From positions 1 through 7,823 of the forward strand of contig JAFAWJ010000947.1 in assembly GCA_019242065.1 (NCBI GenBank): a stretch of DNA of 7,823 bases, in the 5' to 3' direction. The notes under the pieces were generated by a model, which was given only the letters and a program-made list of their open reading frames with translations, was not told the origin of the DNA and did no database searches. Below are positions 1 through 5,027 of this stretch, in pieces (the first letter of the stretch is position 1; every line of letters starts with the position of its first letter). Source of the DNA: Chloroflexota bacterium. Lineage in GTDB: Bacteria > Chloroflexota > UBA6077 > CF-72. The position numbers were made by a program, and so were the translations under genes.

Positions 1-2
1 GC

Positions 3-941
3 CTCGGCATCAAAGTCGGCGAGCGATCGGTCAAAGACTGGGACGGACGTTGGTTCGCCACGGGCAAGGAGTATTCCGACCTCCTGCTCGAAGACATTCG
101 CGTGCGCGAGCACATCATGACCCGCATGGCCGACGCGGGCGTGGCCAAGGTCGAGATCGAACGCTCGGCCAACATGATCACCGTCACCATCCACGCGGCC
201 AAGCCGGGCATCGTCATCGGCAAGAGCGGCGTCAAGGTGGAAGAGCTGCGGCGGACGCTGGAGGCCAAAACCGGCAAGCGGATTCGGGTCACCATCCAGG
301 AGATTCGCCAGCCCGAGATCAACGCCATGCTGGTGGCGCGCTCGATTGCCGATCAACTGGAGAAACGCGTCGCGTTTCGACGGGCGATGAAACAGGCCGT
401 GCAGCGCGCACAGCGGTTTGGCGCCAAGGGCGTGCGCGTCCAGGTGTCGGGTCGACTGGGCGGTTCGGAGATGAGTCGCCGCGAGTGGGACCGCTGGGGT
501 CGCGTGCCGCTGCACACGCTGCGCGCGGACATCGACTATGGGCAGACCGAGGCGCACACCACGTACGGGATCATCGGAGTCAAGGTGTGGGTGTATCGCG
601 GCGACTTCACGCCCGATGGCCGCAGCCCTGAAGAAGTCAACGCCGAGCAGCGGCAGCCCGATCGCCGCGGGCCGCGGGCCACGGTGCGGGCTGAAGTTGC
701 GCCCGAGGCGCCGGCACCTGAGCCAGTGGCGCCGGCCGTTCCCGCCGAGGTGGACTACTCGCGCGGCGGCGTGTTCGAGCCAGGTGAGGATTCGGGCGAC
801 ATTCGGCCACGCGCCGGTCAGCCGGCCGAAGCGAGTGCCCCGAGCGCCCCGACGCCGCCCACCCCTCCATCGCGGCCCGCCCCCACGCCGCCGCGGCCTC
901 CGACGCCACCAGCCGCAGCCCCACGGACTGAGGATCTCTGA
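3..941 (+). CDS. rpsC: 30S ribosomal protein S3, 5'-truncated, with long Pro/Ala-rich C-terminal tail
   Basis: S3 binds 16S rRNA in the 30S head and, with S4 and S5, lines the mRNA entry channel. The reading frame is open from the window edge. The first visible residues ([19 protein letters not shown]) match the region just after the usual MGxKVHPxGFR start, so roughly ten residues are missing. A KH-2 domain follows, with its GxxG loop as [12 protein letters not shown]. Next comes the S3 C-terminal domain, with [20 protein letters not shown], then RREW and [14 protein letters not shown]. The core ends near visible residue 201 (about position 605). Another 111 residues follow where the family usually has about 20. 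They are rich in Pro, Ala and Glu and include [20 protein letters not shown]. The family assignment is very secure. The function of the tail is unknown, and it is probably disordered. The stop is followed one base later by rplP. Confidence 0.97.
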   Translation, partial: LGIKVGERSVKDWDGRWFATGKEYSDLLLEDIRVREHIMTRMADAGVAKVEIERSANMITVTIHAAKPGIVIGKSGVKVEELRRTLEAKTGKRIRVTIQEIRQPEINAMLVARSIADQLEKRVAFRRAMKQAVQRAQRFGAKGVRVQVSGRLGGSEMSRREWDRWGRVPLHTLRADIDYGQTEAHTTYGIIGVKVWVYRGDFTPDGRSPEEVNAEQRQPDRRGPRATVRAEVAPEAPAPEPVAPAVPAEVDYSRGGVFEPGEDSGDIRPRAGQPAEASAPSAPTPPTPPSRPAPTPPRPPTPPAAAPRTEDL

Positions 942-942
942 G

Positions 943-1404
943 ATGCTCCAGCCCAAAAGGATGAAGCATCGCAAGATGTTCAAACGCACCCACGGCGGCC
1001 TCGGCGGCGTCGCTAGTCGCGGCAACACGATTGCCTTCGGCGACTTCGGCATCCGCACCCTCGAACCCGCCTGGATCACCGCTCGGCAGATCGAGGCCGC
1101 TCGCCGCACGATCACCCACCACCTCAAGCGTGGCGGCAAAGTCTGGATTCGCATCTTCCCCGACAAGGTGGTCACCTCCAAGCCCGCCGAGACCCGCATG
1201 GGCTCGGGCAAAGGGGCACCTGACCACTACGTCGCGGTCGTCAAGCCTGGGCACGTGCTGTTCGAAATCGGCGGCGTGCGCGAGGAGCTTGCGCACGAGG
1301 CGCTGCGACTCGCCTCCCACAAACTGCCAGTCGCAACCAAATTCATGATGAGGGAGGGCCTCGACAGTGGCGGAGAGGAAACCGCGGCAGTCGCGCACGA
1401 GTAG
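943..1404 (+). CDS. rplP: 50S ribosomal protein L16
   Basis: L16 (uL16) binds 23S rRNA near the peptidyl-transferase centre and A-site tRNA, and is among the late-assembling 50S proteins. The 153-residue product opens with [14 protein letters not shown]. It continues with the family blocks GGLASRG-like [62 protein letters not shown] and FEIGG, then [15 protein letters not shown]. The usual length is about 137-145, so there are roughly ten extra C-terminal residues ([12 protein letters not shown]). The ATG lies one base after the rpsC stop, with a GAGG about nine bases upstream at 930-933. The 3' end overlaps rpmC by 38 nt, so the extra C-terminal codons also carry the rpmC start region. Confidence 0.97.
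   Translation: MLQPKRMKHRKMFKRTHGGLGGVASRGNTIAFGDFGIRTLEPAWITARQIEAARRTITHHLKRGGKVWIRIFPDKVVTSKPAETRMGSGKGAPDHYVAVVKPGHVLFEIGGVREELAHEALRLASHKLPVATKFMMREGLDSGGEETAAVAHE
1351..1358 (+). promoter_or_regulatory. Shine-Dalgarno for rpmC, inside rplP
   Basis: AGGGAGGG lies eight bases before the GTG at 1367 and is the best ribosome-binding site in this part of the window. It is embedded in rplP codons for Met-Arg-Glu-Gly. It favours the upstream GTG over the in-frame GTG at 1448, which is preceded only by a weak AGAG. This is inference from sequence; the purine run could instead be coincidental rplP coding sequence. Confidence 0.55.
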
Positions 1405-1615
1405 CCGGGCGCCGGCACGAGGACGTCAAAAGAGAACTGCCGATCCGGTGACCAATCCGGAGGCTCGTCTGCAGGAGCTCAGCGAGGAGATGTTCAAGCT
1501 GCGCTTCCAGTTCGCCACTCGGCAGCTCACCAACACGGCGCGCATCCGCACCGTGCGCAAAGAGATCGCGCGCGTGCGGACCCTGCAGCGCCAGCGGGAG
1601 CTGTCGAATGCCTGA
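1367..1615 (+). CDS. rpmC: 50S ribosomal protein L29 with basic N-terminal extension
   Basis: L29 (uL29) is a small two-helix protein next to the polypeptide exit tunnel, near L23 and the docking site for targeting factors. The family core is seen in [41 protein letters not shown], with the typical LRFQ-AT-QL-N-ARIR pattern. From the GTG at 1367 the protein has 82 residues against a usual 60-70. The first 27 or so are basic and low-complexity ([20 protein letters not shown]) and replace the usual MKxxELRELS start. An alternative GTG at 1448 would give 55 residues and would cut into the usual first helix. I chose 1367 for its strong Shine-Dalgarno. The gene overlaps rplP by 38 nt and rpsQ by 8 nt. 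The family is secure; the start is uncertain. Confidence 0.88.
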   Translation: MAERKPRQSRTSSRAPARGRQKRTADPVTNPEARLQELSEEMFKLRFQFATRQLTNTARIRTVRKEIARVRTLQRQRELSNA

Positions 1616-1901
1616 TCCACGCAAGCCGCGACGGACGAAGACGGGTCGCGTCTCGAGCAACAAGATGGACAAGACAGTCGTCGTGGCCGTGGAGCTGGTG
1701 ACGCGGCATCGGCTGTACGGCCGCACGCTGCGCCACACCCGCCACTTCAAGGCGCACGACGAGGGCAACCGCTGTCAGATCGGCGACACGGTGATCATTG
1801 CCGAGTCGCGCCCGATCAGTAAAGACAAGCACTGGGTGGTGCAGCAGATCCTGCGGCGTGGGACGGGTGAGCCCGTCGAGATCGCCGAGGTCGAGGCGTA
1901 G
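1608..1901 (+). CDS. rpsQ: 30S ribosomal protein S17
   Basis: S17 (uS17) is a primary 16S rRNA-binding protein with an OB fold, acting early in assembly of the 30S body. The 97 residues include the signature [17 protein letters not shown]. They are followed by [21 protein letters not shown], then the [18 protein letters not shown] block. The family is usually 80-90 residues; the extra length is in the N-terminal [10 protein letters not shown] and the C-terminal [12 protein letters not shown]. The ATG overlaps the end of rpmC by 8 nt. A GGGAG at 1596-1600, seven bases upstream, supports this start. It closes the S10-type half of the cluster. Confidence 0.96.
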   Translation: MPDPRKPRRTKTGRVSSNKMDKTVVVAVELVTRHRLYGRTLRHTRHFKAHDEGNRCQIGDTVIIAESRPISKDKHWVVQQILRRGTGEPVEIAEVEA

Positions 1902-1903
1902 CG

Positions 1904-2272
1904 ATGATCATGCCCCAGACCCGCTTGCGCGTCGCCGACAACACCGGCGCGCGCGAGCTGATGTGCATTCGCGTCGTCGCCGGCGGCTCCAAGTTCGAAG
2001 CCTCGATTGGCGACGTGATCGTCGCGACCGTCAAAGTCGCCAACCCTGGTGGCTCCGTGAAAAAGGGCGAAGTCGTCAAGGCGGTGATCGTGCGGCAGGC
2101 GAAGGAGTACGGGCGGCCCGACGGCTCCTATATTCGCTTCGACGACAATGCCGCGGTGATCTTGCAGGACAAAAACAATCCGAAGGGCACTCGCATTTTC
2201 GGACCCGTCGCCCGCGAGCTGCGCGAGCGCAACTACATGAAGATCATCTCACTGGCACCGGAAGTCCTATGA
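1904..2272 (+). CDS. rplN: 50S ribosomal protein L14
   Basis: L14 (uL14) sits at the subunit interface and forms inter-subunit bridges with 16S rRNA; it is also the docking point of the silencing factor RsfS. The product has 122 residues, exactly the usual length. It begins [22 protein letters not shown], matching the family's MIQxxTxLxVADNTGA. The signature [20 protein letters not shown] is present, and the protein ends [14 protein letters not shown]. The ATG at 1904 is preferred over an in-frame ATG at 1910, because it restores the usual N-terminus and has GAGG at 1893-1896. It is the first gene of the spc half, yet follows rpsQ by only two bases. No separate spc promoter has room here. Confidence 0.98.
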   Translation: MIMPQTRLRVADNTGARELMCIRVVAGGSKFEASIGDVIVATVKVANPGGSVKKGEVVKAVIVRQAKEYGRPDGSYIRFDDNAAVILQDKNNPKGTRIFGPVARELRERNYMKIISLAPEVL

Positions 2273-2592
2273 CGCTCGCACGGATCAAAAAGGGCGACGA
2301 GGTGATCGTCCTGATTGGCAAGGAAGCCGGCAAAAAGGGTGTGGTGCGCCAGGTCATGCCCCGAAAAGGCACGGCCCTGGTCCAGGACATCAATATCAGC
2401 AAACGTCACTTCAAGCCGGGTCGGGCTCGGCAGGCGGGCATCGTCGACGTCGAGCAGCCGATCCACCTTTCGAACCTGGCGCTGGCCGATCCCAAGAGTG
2501 GCAAGCCCACGCGCGTGCGCGCGCACACGCTGGCCAACGGTCGCAAGGTGCGCATCGCCATCGCCTCGGGCGAACAGATGGCGAGGGAGTAA
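2269..2592 (+). CDS. rplX: 50S ribosomal protein L24
   Basis: L24 (uL24) binds the 5' domain of 23S rRNA and is an assembly initiator, later lying near the tunnel exit. The 107-residue product has the KOW motif at residues 7-37 ([18 protein letters not shown], then [18 protein letters not shown]). It is followed by [11 protein letters not shown] and the [16 protein letters not shown] block, all typical. The length fits the family (about 100-110). The ATG overlaps the rplN stop as ATGA, which usually means translational coupling. A GGAAG at 2260-2264 lies just upstream at short spacing. Confidence 0.97.
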   Translation: MTLARIKKGDEVIVLIGKEAGKKGVVRQVMPRKGTALVQDINISKRHFKPGRARQAGIVDVEQPIHLSNLALADPKSGKPTRVRAHTLANGRKVRIAIASGEQMARE

Positions 2593-2598
2593 CACAGC

Positions 2599-3264
2599 GT
2601 GGCCCGCAATCCTCAGCCTGCCACCATCGAGTCGCTGCCGGCGGCCGATGCGCCCCAGGCGTCCATCGGCAAGTCGCGCCTGCACGAGCGCTACGAACGT
2701 GACGTCGTACCCGCGCTGGTGCGTGACTTCAGCTACAAGAACCCGATGCAGGTGCCGCGTCTGGCCAAGGTCAGCGTGAACGTCGGCGTGGGCGAGGCTA
2801 TCGCCAACAGCAAGGCGCTGGACGCCACCGTGCGCGACGTCAGCATCATCACGGGCCAGAAGCCGATCATCAAAAAGGCGCGCAAGTCGATCGCCCAGTT
2901 CAAGTTGCGCGAAGGCATGCAGGTCGGCGTCAGCGTGACGCTGCGCGGCGAGCGCATGTGGGAATTTCTGGACCGCTTGATGAATGCCGCCCTGCCGCGC
3001 ACGCGTGACTTTCGTGGGGTGCCGAGCCGTTCGTTCGATGGGCGGGGCAACTTCACGCTGGGCCTGCGGGAACAGTTGATCTTTCCGGAGATCAGCTATG
3101 ACCAGGTGGATCGCACGCGCGGGCTGGAAGTGTCGATCGTGACCACGGCAGCCACCGACCAGGAGGCGCGCCGCCTGCTGGAGCTGCTGGGCATGCCGTT
3201 CCAGCGCGAGGGCGAGGCCGCCCCGATCGCCGCGCGCCCGCCGACCAGGAGGCGCCGCCGCTAA
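2599..3264 (+). CDS. rplE: 50S ribosomal protein L5 with N- and C-terminal extensions
   Basis: L5 (uL5) binds 5S rRNA together with L18 and contacts P-site tRNA in the central protuberance. The core begins near residue 25 with [16 protein letters not shown]. It continues with [68 protein letters not shown] and [21 protein letters not shown], and ends [10 protein letters not shown]. The usual length is about 180, but this protein has 221. About 24 residues are added at the N-terminus ([17 protein letters not shown]). About 17 are added at the C-terminus, ending in five arginines. The GTG start has GAGGGAG at 2583-2589, nine bases upstream, supporting the long N-terminus. The C-terminal extension overlaps a short DNA repeat, noted separately. 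It is followed by the only long gap of the window. Confidence 0.96.
   Translation: MARNPQPATIESLPAADAPQASIGKSRLHERYERDVVPALVRDFSYKNPMQVPRLAKVSVNVGVGEAIANSKALDATVRDVSIITGQKPIIKKARKSIAQFKLREGMQVGVSVTLRGERMWEFLDRLMNAALPRTRDFRGVPSRSFDGRGNFTLGLREQLIFPEISYDQVDRTRGLEVSIVTTAATDQEARRLLELLGMPFQREGEAAPIAARPPTRRRRR
3155..3255 (+). repeat. 15-bp direct repeat at the 3' end of rplE
   Basis: CCGACCAGGAGGCGC occurs at 3155-3169 and again at 3241-3255, 86 bp apart. Because 86 is not a multiple of three, the copies are read in different frames. The first encodes part of the conserved [13 protein letters not shown] segment. The second encodes the terminal Pro-Thr-Arg-Arg-Arg-Arg-Arg. Identity stops cleanly on both sides apart from scattered matches. 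It may be a small local duplication that rebuilt the end of L5, or a chance match in GC-rich DNA. Confidence 0.6.
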
Positions 3265-3341
3265 CTCCAGCTCCAACGTCGACCGTCAGCCCGTCTTGAA
3301 AGGCAACGTGACGGGTCGTCTCCCTCCTCACAGCGAACGAA

Positions 3342-3358
3342 CCCCAACACACGTGGGG
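3342..3358 (+). repeat. Short inverted repeat, CCCCA/TGGGG
   Basis: CCCCA at 3342-3346 pairs with TGGGG at 3354-3358 around a seven-base loop. The palindrome CACGTG (3350-3355) overlaps the loop and the second arm. It is the first of several inverted repeats in the rplE-rpsN gap. Five G/C-rich pairs are too few to be meaningful alone. Confidence 0.4.
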
Positions 3359-3361
3359 CCA

Positions 3362-3375
3362 GGGGCTGGAGCCCC
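3362..3375 (+). repeat. Perfect hairpin GGGGC-TGGA-GCCCC
   Basis: GGGGC (3362-3366) pairs perfectly with GCCCC (3371-3375) around a TGGA tetraloop. A sixth T-A pair is possible with only two loop bases. It should be stable in RNA. The downstream sequence is AGGGAATAAC rather than a U tract, so it does not look like a terminator. Confidence 0.5.
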
Positions 3376-3389
3376 CAGGGAATAACACT

Positions 3390-3435
3390 CCCCTTCCTCC
3401 CTGAGAAAGGGAGGGAGGGGCTGGGGGAGGAAGGG
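3390..3435 (+). promoter_or_regulatory. Hairpin with two competing 3' arms (REP-like element or attenuator-like switch)
   Basis: The arm CCCCTTCCTCCCT (3390-3402) can pair along all 13 positions with AGGGAGGGAGGGG (3408-3420) around a five-base loop, with one G-U wobble in RNA. The same arm can instead pair perfectly over 11 bases with GGGAGGAAGGG (3425-3435). The two structures exclude each other. The second ends 26 bases before the rpsN Shine-Dalgarno (3462-3467). The pattern of pyrimidine arm, purine arm and a second purine arm after CTG recalls dispersed palindromic repeats of GC-rich bacteria. The pairing is seen directly; any regulatory role is inference. Confidence 0.55.
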
Positions 3436-3461
3436 TCGATCCCTCTCGGGGAACCTCATAC

Positions 3462-3467
3462 GGAAGG
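3462..3467 (+). promoter_or_regulatory. Shine-Dalgarno for rpsN
   Basis: GGAAGG seven bases before the TTG at 3475, overlapping an AGGA, fixes this unusual start codon. The next in-frame ATG (3490) would delete the conserved MAKKS and has no purine-rich site at proper spacing. Confidence 0.7.
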
Positions 3468-3474
3468 AAACTCA

Positions 3475-3660
3475 TTGGCCAAGAAATCGATGATCGCCAA
3501 GGCGCAGCGTCCGCCGCGCTACAAAGTCCAGGCCCACAATCGCTGTCAGATCTGCGGCCGCCCGCGCGCGTTCCTGCGCCGCTTTACGCTGTGCCGCATC
3601 TGCTTCCGCAAGCTGGCGCTGGCGGGCGAGATCCCCGGCGTCACCAAGGCCAGCTGGTGA
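3475..3660 (+). CDS. rpsN: 30S ribosomal protein S14, zinc-binding type
   Basis: S14 (uS14) assembles late into the 30S head. The 61-residue product is the short, zinc-binding (C+) form. Cys24-x2-Cys27 and Cys40-x2-Cys43 form the zinc ribbon ([10 protein letters not shown] and LCRICFRKL). The ends [14 protein letters not shown] and [11 protein letters not shown] are typical. All four cysteines are present, so it should depend on zinc; the zinc-free S14 form is about 100 residues. The TTG start is chosen for its Shine-Dalgarno and because it restores the family N-terminus. It is the first gene after the 210-bp gap, so its translation is unlikely to be coupled to rplE. rpsH follows after seven bases. 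Confidence 0.97.
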   Translation: MAKKSMIAKAQRPPRYKVQAHNRCQICGRPRAFLRRFTLCRICFRKLALAGEIPGVTKASW

Positions 3661-3667
3661 GACGCCC

Positions 3668-4075
3668 ATGAGCATGAGCGATCCCATCGCGGACATGCTG
3701 ACGCGCATCCGCAACGCCTCGCGCGCCCGCCACCCGAGCTGCGACATGCCGTTTTCGCGCATCAAGCAGGCGATTGCCGAAGTCCTGCGCGACGAGGGCT
3801 ACATCGATTCGTTCGAGGACCGTGGCGAAGGCATCGACCGTGTCCTGCGCGTGCACCTGCGTTACGCGCCTGGCGGCCGAGGCCGCGACCCGATCATGAT
3901 GGGCATCGAGCGCATCAGCAAACCGGGTCTGCGCGTCTACGCGCGCTCGACCGAGATTCCGCGTGTGTTCGGCGGTCTCGGCACGGCCATCCTGTCGACG
4001 CCGCAGGGCGTCATGAGCGGTACGCAGGCGCGTCGCCTCAAGGTCGGCGGCGAAGTCCTGGCGCACGTCTGGTAG
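3668..4075 (+). CDS. rpsH: 30S ribosomal protein S8
   Basis: S8 (uS8) binds the central domain of 16S rRNA early in assembly. In E. coli it is also the translational repressor of the spc operon. The 135 residues start with [19 protein letters not shown] and end with [26 protein letters not shown], both family signatures. The middle has [18 protein letters not shown] and [11 protein letters not shown]. The length is close to the usual 130-132. Two ATGs six bases apart (3668 and 3674) could both serve; the first fits a weak GGTGA at 3655-3659. I see no obvious copy of an S8-binding helix near rplE, so autoregulation here is unproven. Confidence 0.97.
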   Translation: MSMSDPIADMLTRIRNASRARHPSCDMPFSRIKQAIAEVLRDEGYIDSFEDRGEGIDRVLRVHLRYAPGGRGRDPIMMGIERISKPGLRVYARSTEIPRVFGGLGTAILSTPQGVMSGTQARRLKVGGEVLAHVW

Positions 4076-4086
4076 TTGGAGGCTCC

Positions 4087-4095
4087 GGAGAGGAG
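4087..4095 (+). promoter_or_regulatory. Strong Shine-Dalgarno for rplF
   Basis: GGAGAGGAG ends six bases before the rplF ATG (4102), in the 26-base gap after rpsH. It is among the strongest ribosome-binding sites in the window and suggests independent initiation of L6. Confidence 0.75.
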
Positions 4096-4101
4096 AAAGG
4101 C

Positions 4102-4644
4102 ATGTCTCGAATTGGCAGGATGCCCATTACCGTCCCGAACAGCGTGACCATCGACATCAACGCCGACGCCGTCCGCGTCAAAGGTCCGCGCGGGGAGCTC
4201 GCCCGCAGCGTTCCACGCCAGATCAGCATCACGCGCGAGGATGGCGTGCTGAAGGTCGAACGCGGCTCGGACGAGCCGACCCAGCGTTCGCTGCACGGAC
4301 TGACCCGCAGCCTGATCGCCAACATGGTGACGGGCGTGACCGACGGGTTCTCGCGTCGACTGGAAGTCAACGGCGTCGGCTACCGCGCGGCGGTCTCGGG
4401 CGGCAACCTGGTGCTGCAGGTCGGCTACTCGCACCCGGTGCTGGTGCCAGCGCCAGAAGGGATCACCTTCGCCGTCCAGGGCAACGCTATTACCATCTCG
4501 GGCGCAGACAAAGAGCTGGTCGGCCAGGTGGCGGCCCAGGTGCGACGCGTGCGCCCGCCCGAGCCGTACAAGGGCAAAGGCATCAAGTACGCCGAAGAAG
4601 TGATTCGTCGCAAAGCCGGCAAGGCCGGCGCCAAGAAGAAGTAG
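4102..4644 (+). CDS. rplF: 50S ribosomal protein L6
   Basis: L6 (uL6) lies beside the GTPase-associated centre and the sarcin-ricin loop, where elongation factors bind. The 180-residue product has the usual length and two-repeat fold. It starts MSRIGRMPITVPNSV. The blocks VKGPRGEL, HGLTRSLIANMVTGVTDGFSR and LEVNGVGYRAAVSGGNLVLQV follow. The C-terminal signature is RRVRPPEPYKGKGIKYAEE, followed by a lysine-rich end (AGKAGAKKK). The start is unambiguous from the Shine-Dalgarno and the family N-terminus. rplR follows after 12 bases. Confidence 0.98.
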   Translation: MSRIGRMPITVPNSVTIDINADAVRVKGPRGELARSVPRQISITREDGVLKVERGSDEPTQRSLHGLTRSLIANMVTGVTDGFSRRLEVNGVGYRAAVSGGNLVLQVGYSHPVLVPAPEGITFAVQGNAITISGADKELVGQVAAQVRRVRPPEPYKGKGIKYAEEVIRRKAGKAGAKKK

Positions 4645-4656
4645 GCCGCCGTTCGC

Positions 4657-5022
4657 ATGTTCAAAGCTCTGGATACTCGCGTCGCTCGCCAACGTCGACA
4701 CCGCCGCATCCGTGTGTCGCTGAGTGGCACCCAGGCGCGGCCGCGACTGAACGTGTACCGCAGCCTGCACCACATCTACGCGCAGGTGATCGACGACACC
4801 ACCGGCACCACGCTGGCCTCGGCCAGCACCAATGAGCCCGACGTGCGCGGCAGCCTGAGCGGCACCAAGACCGACCGCGCACGCGTCGTCGGCACAGCCA
4901 TCGCCCGGCGTGCCCGAGACCAGGGCATCAGCACCGTGGTCTTCGACCGCGGCGGCTATCTGTACCACGGGCGCATCAAAGCGCTGGCCGACGCCGCGCG
5001 GGAAGGCGGGCTGGACTTTTGA
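4657..5022 (+). CDS. rplR: 50S ribosomal protein L18
   Basis: L18 (uL18) binds 5S rRNA together with L5 and anchors it in the central protuberance. The 121 residues carry the basic N-terminus ([16 protein letters not shown]) and then [20 protein letters not shown]. They continue with TLASAST and the C-terminal signature [20 protein letters not shown], ending AREGGLDF. Length and ends are typical. Only a weak purine stretch (around the rplF stop) precedes the ATG, so initiation may depend on coupling to rplF. Confidence 0.97.
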   Translation: MFKALDTRVARQRRHRRIRVSLSGTQARPRLNVYRSLHHIYAQVIDDTTGTTLASASTNEPDVRGSLSGTKTDRARVVGTAIARRARDQGISTVVFDRGGYLYHGRIKALADAAREGGLDF

Positions 5023-5027
5023 GAAGC

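Larger units (their letters stand above)
3265..3474. other. 210-bp intergenic region between rplE and rpsN, rich in inverted repeats
   Basis: This is the only gap longer than about 30 bp between genes in the window. It has no plausible ORF. From about 3342 on it is a series of G/C-rich inverted repeats, followed by the rpsN ribosome-binding site. The composition alternates between C/T-rich and G/A-rich runs, unlike the neighbouring coding DNA. No run of T follows any hairpin, so an intrinsic terminator is not supported. No paired -35 and -10 boxes are convincing. It resembles the dispersed palindromic elements that GC-rich bacteria carry between genes. It could also act as an RNA stabiliser or attenuator. 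Both ideas are inference. Confidence 0.8.

Noticed and set aside
538..942. Plus-strand frame upstream of the rplP ATG, open from 538
   Set aside because: It overlaps the S3 core and tail in another frame and is Arg/Pro-rich without motifs. L16 clearly starts at 943.
1798..2268. Plus-strand frame upstream of the rplX ATG, open from 1798
   Set aside because: It is an out-of-frame reading of rpsQ and rplN. L24 starts at 2269 in the ATGA overlap.
2590..2660. S8 autoregulatory site at the rplX-rplE junction, as in E. coli
   Set aside because: The junction is only six bases, and I could not find a helix resembling the S8 target in the first codons of rplE.
2233..3276. Long minus-strand ORF (347 codons) opposite rplX and rplE
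   Set aside because: It is the mirror of GC-rich coding DNA. The translation is rich in Arg, His, Ala and Leu without family motifs, while the plus strand encodes unmistakable L24 and L5.
3296..3325. TTGAAA at 3296-3301 as a -35 promoter box
   Set aside because: No acceptable -10 element occurs 16-18 bases downstream; the sequence there is GC-rich.
3362..3435. Intrinsic transcription terminator between rplE and rpsN
   Set aside because: The hairpins are strong, but none is followed by a run of T, and the genes downstream are essential members of the same cluster.
3937..4968. Long minus-strand ORF (343 codons) opposite rpsH, rplF and rplR
   Set aside because: It spans three well-identified plus-strand genes and has no recognisable domain; it is a shadow caused by high GC.
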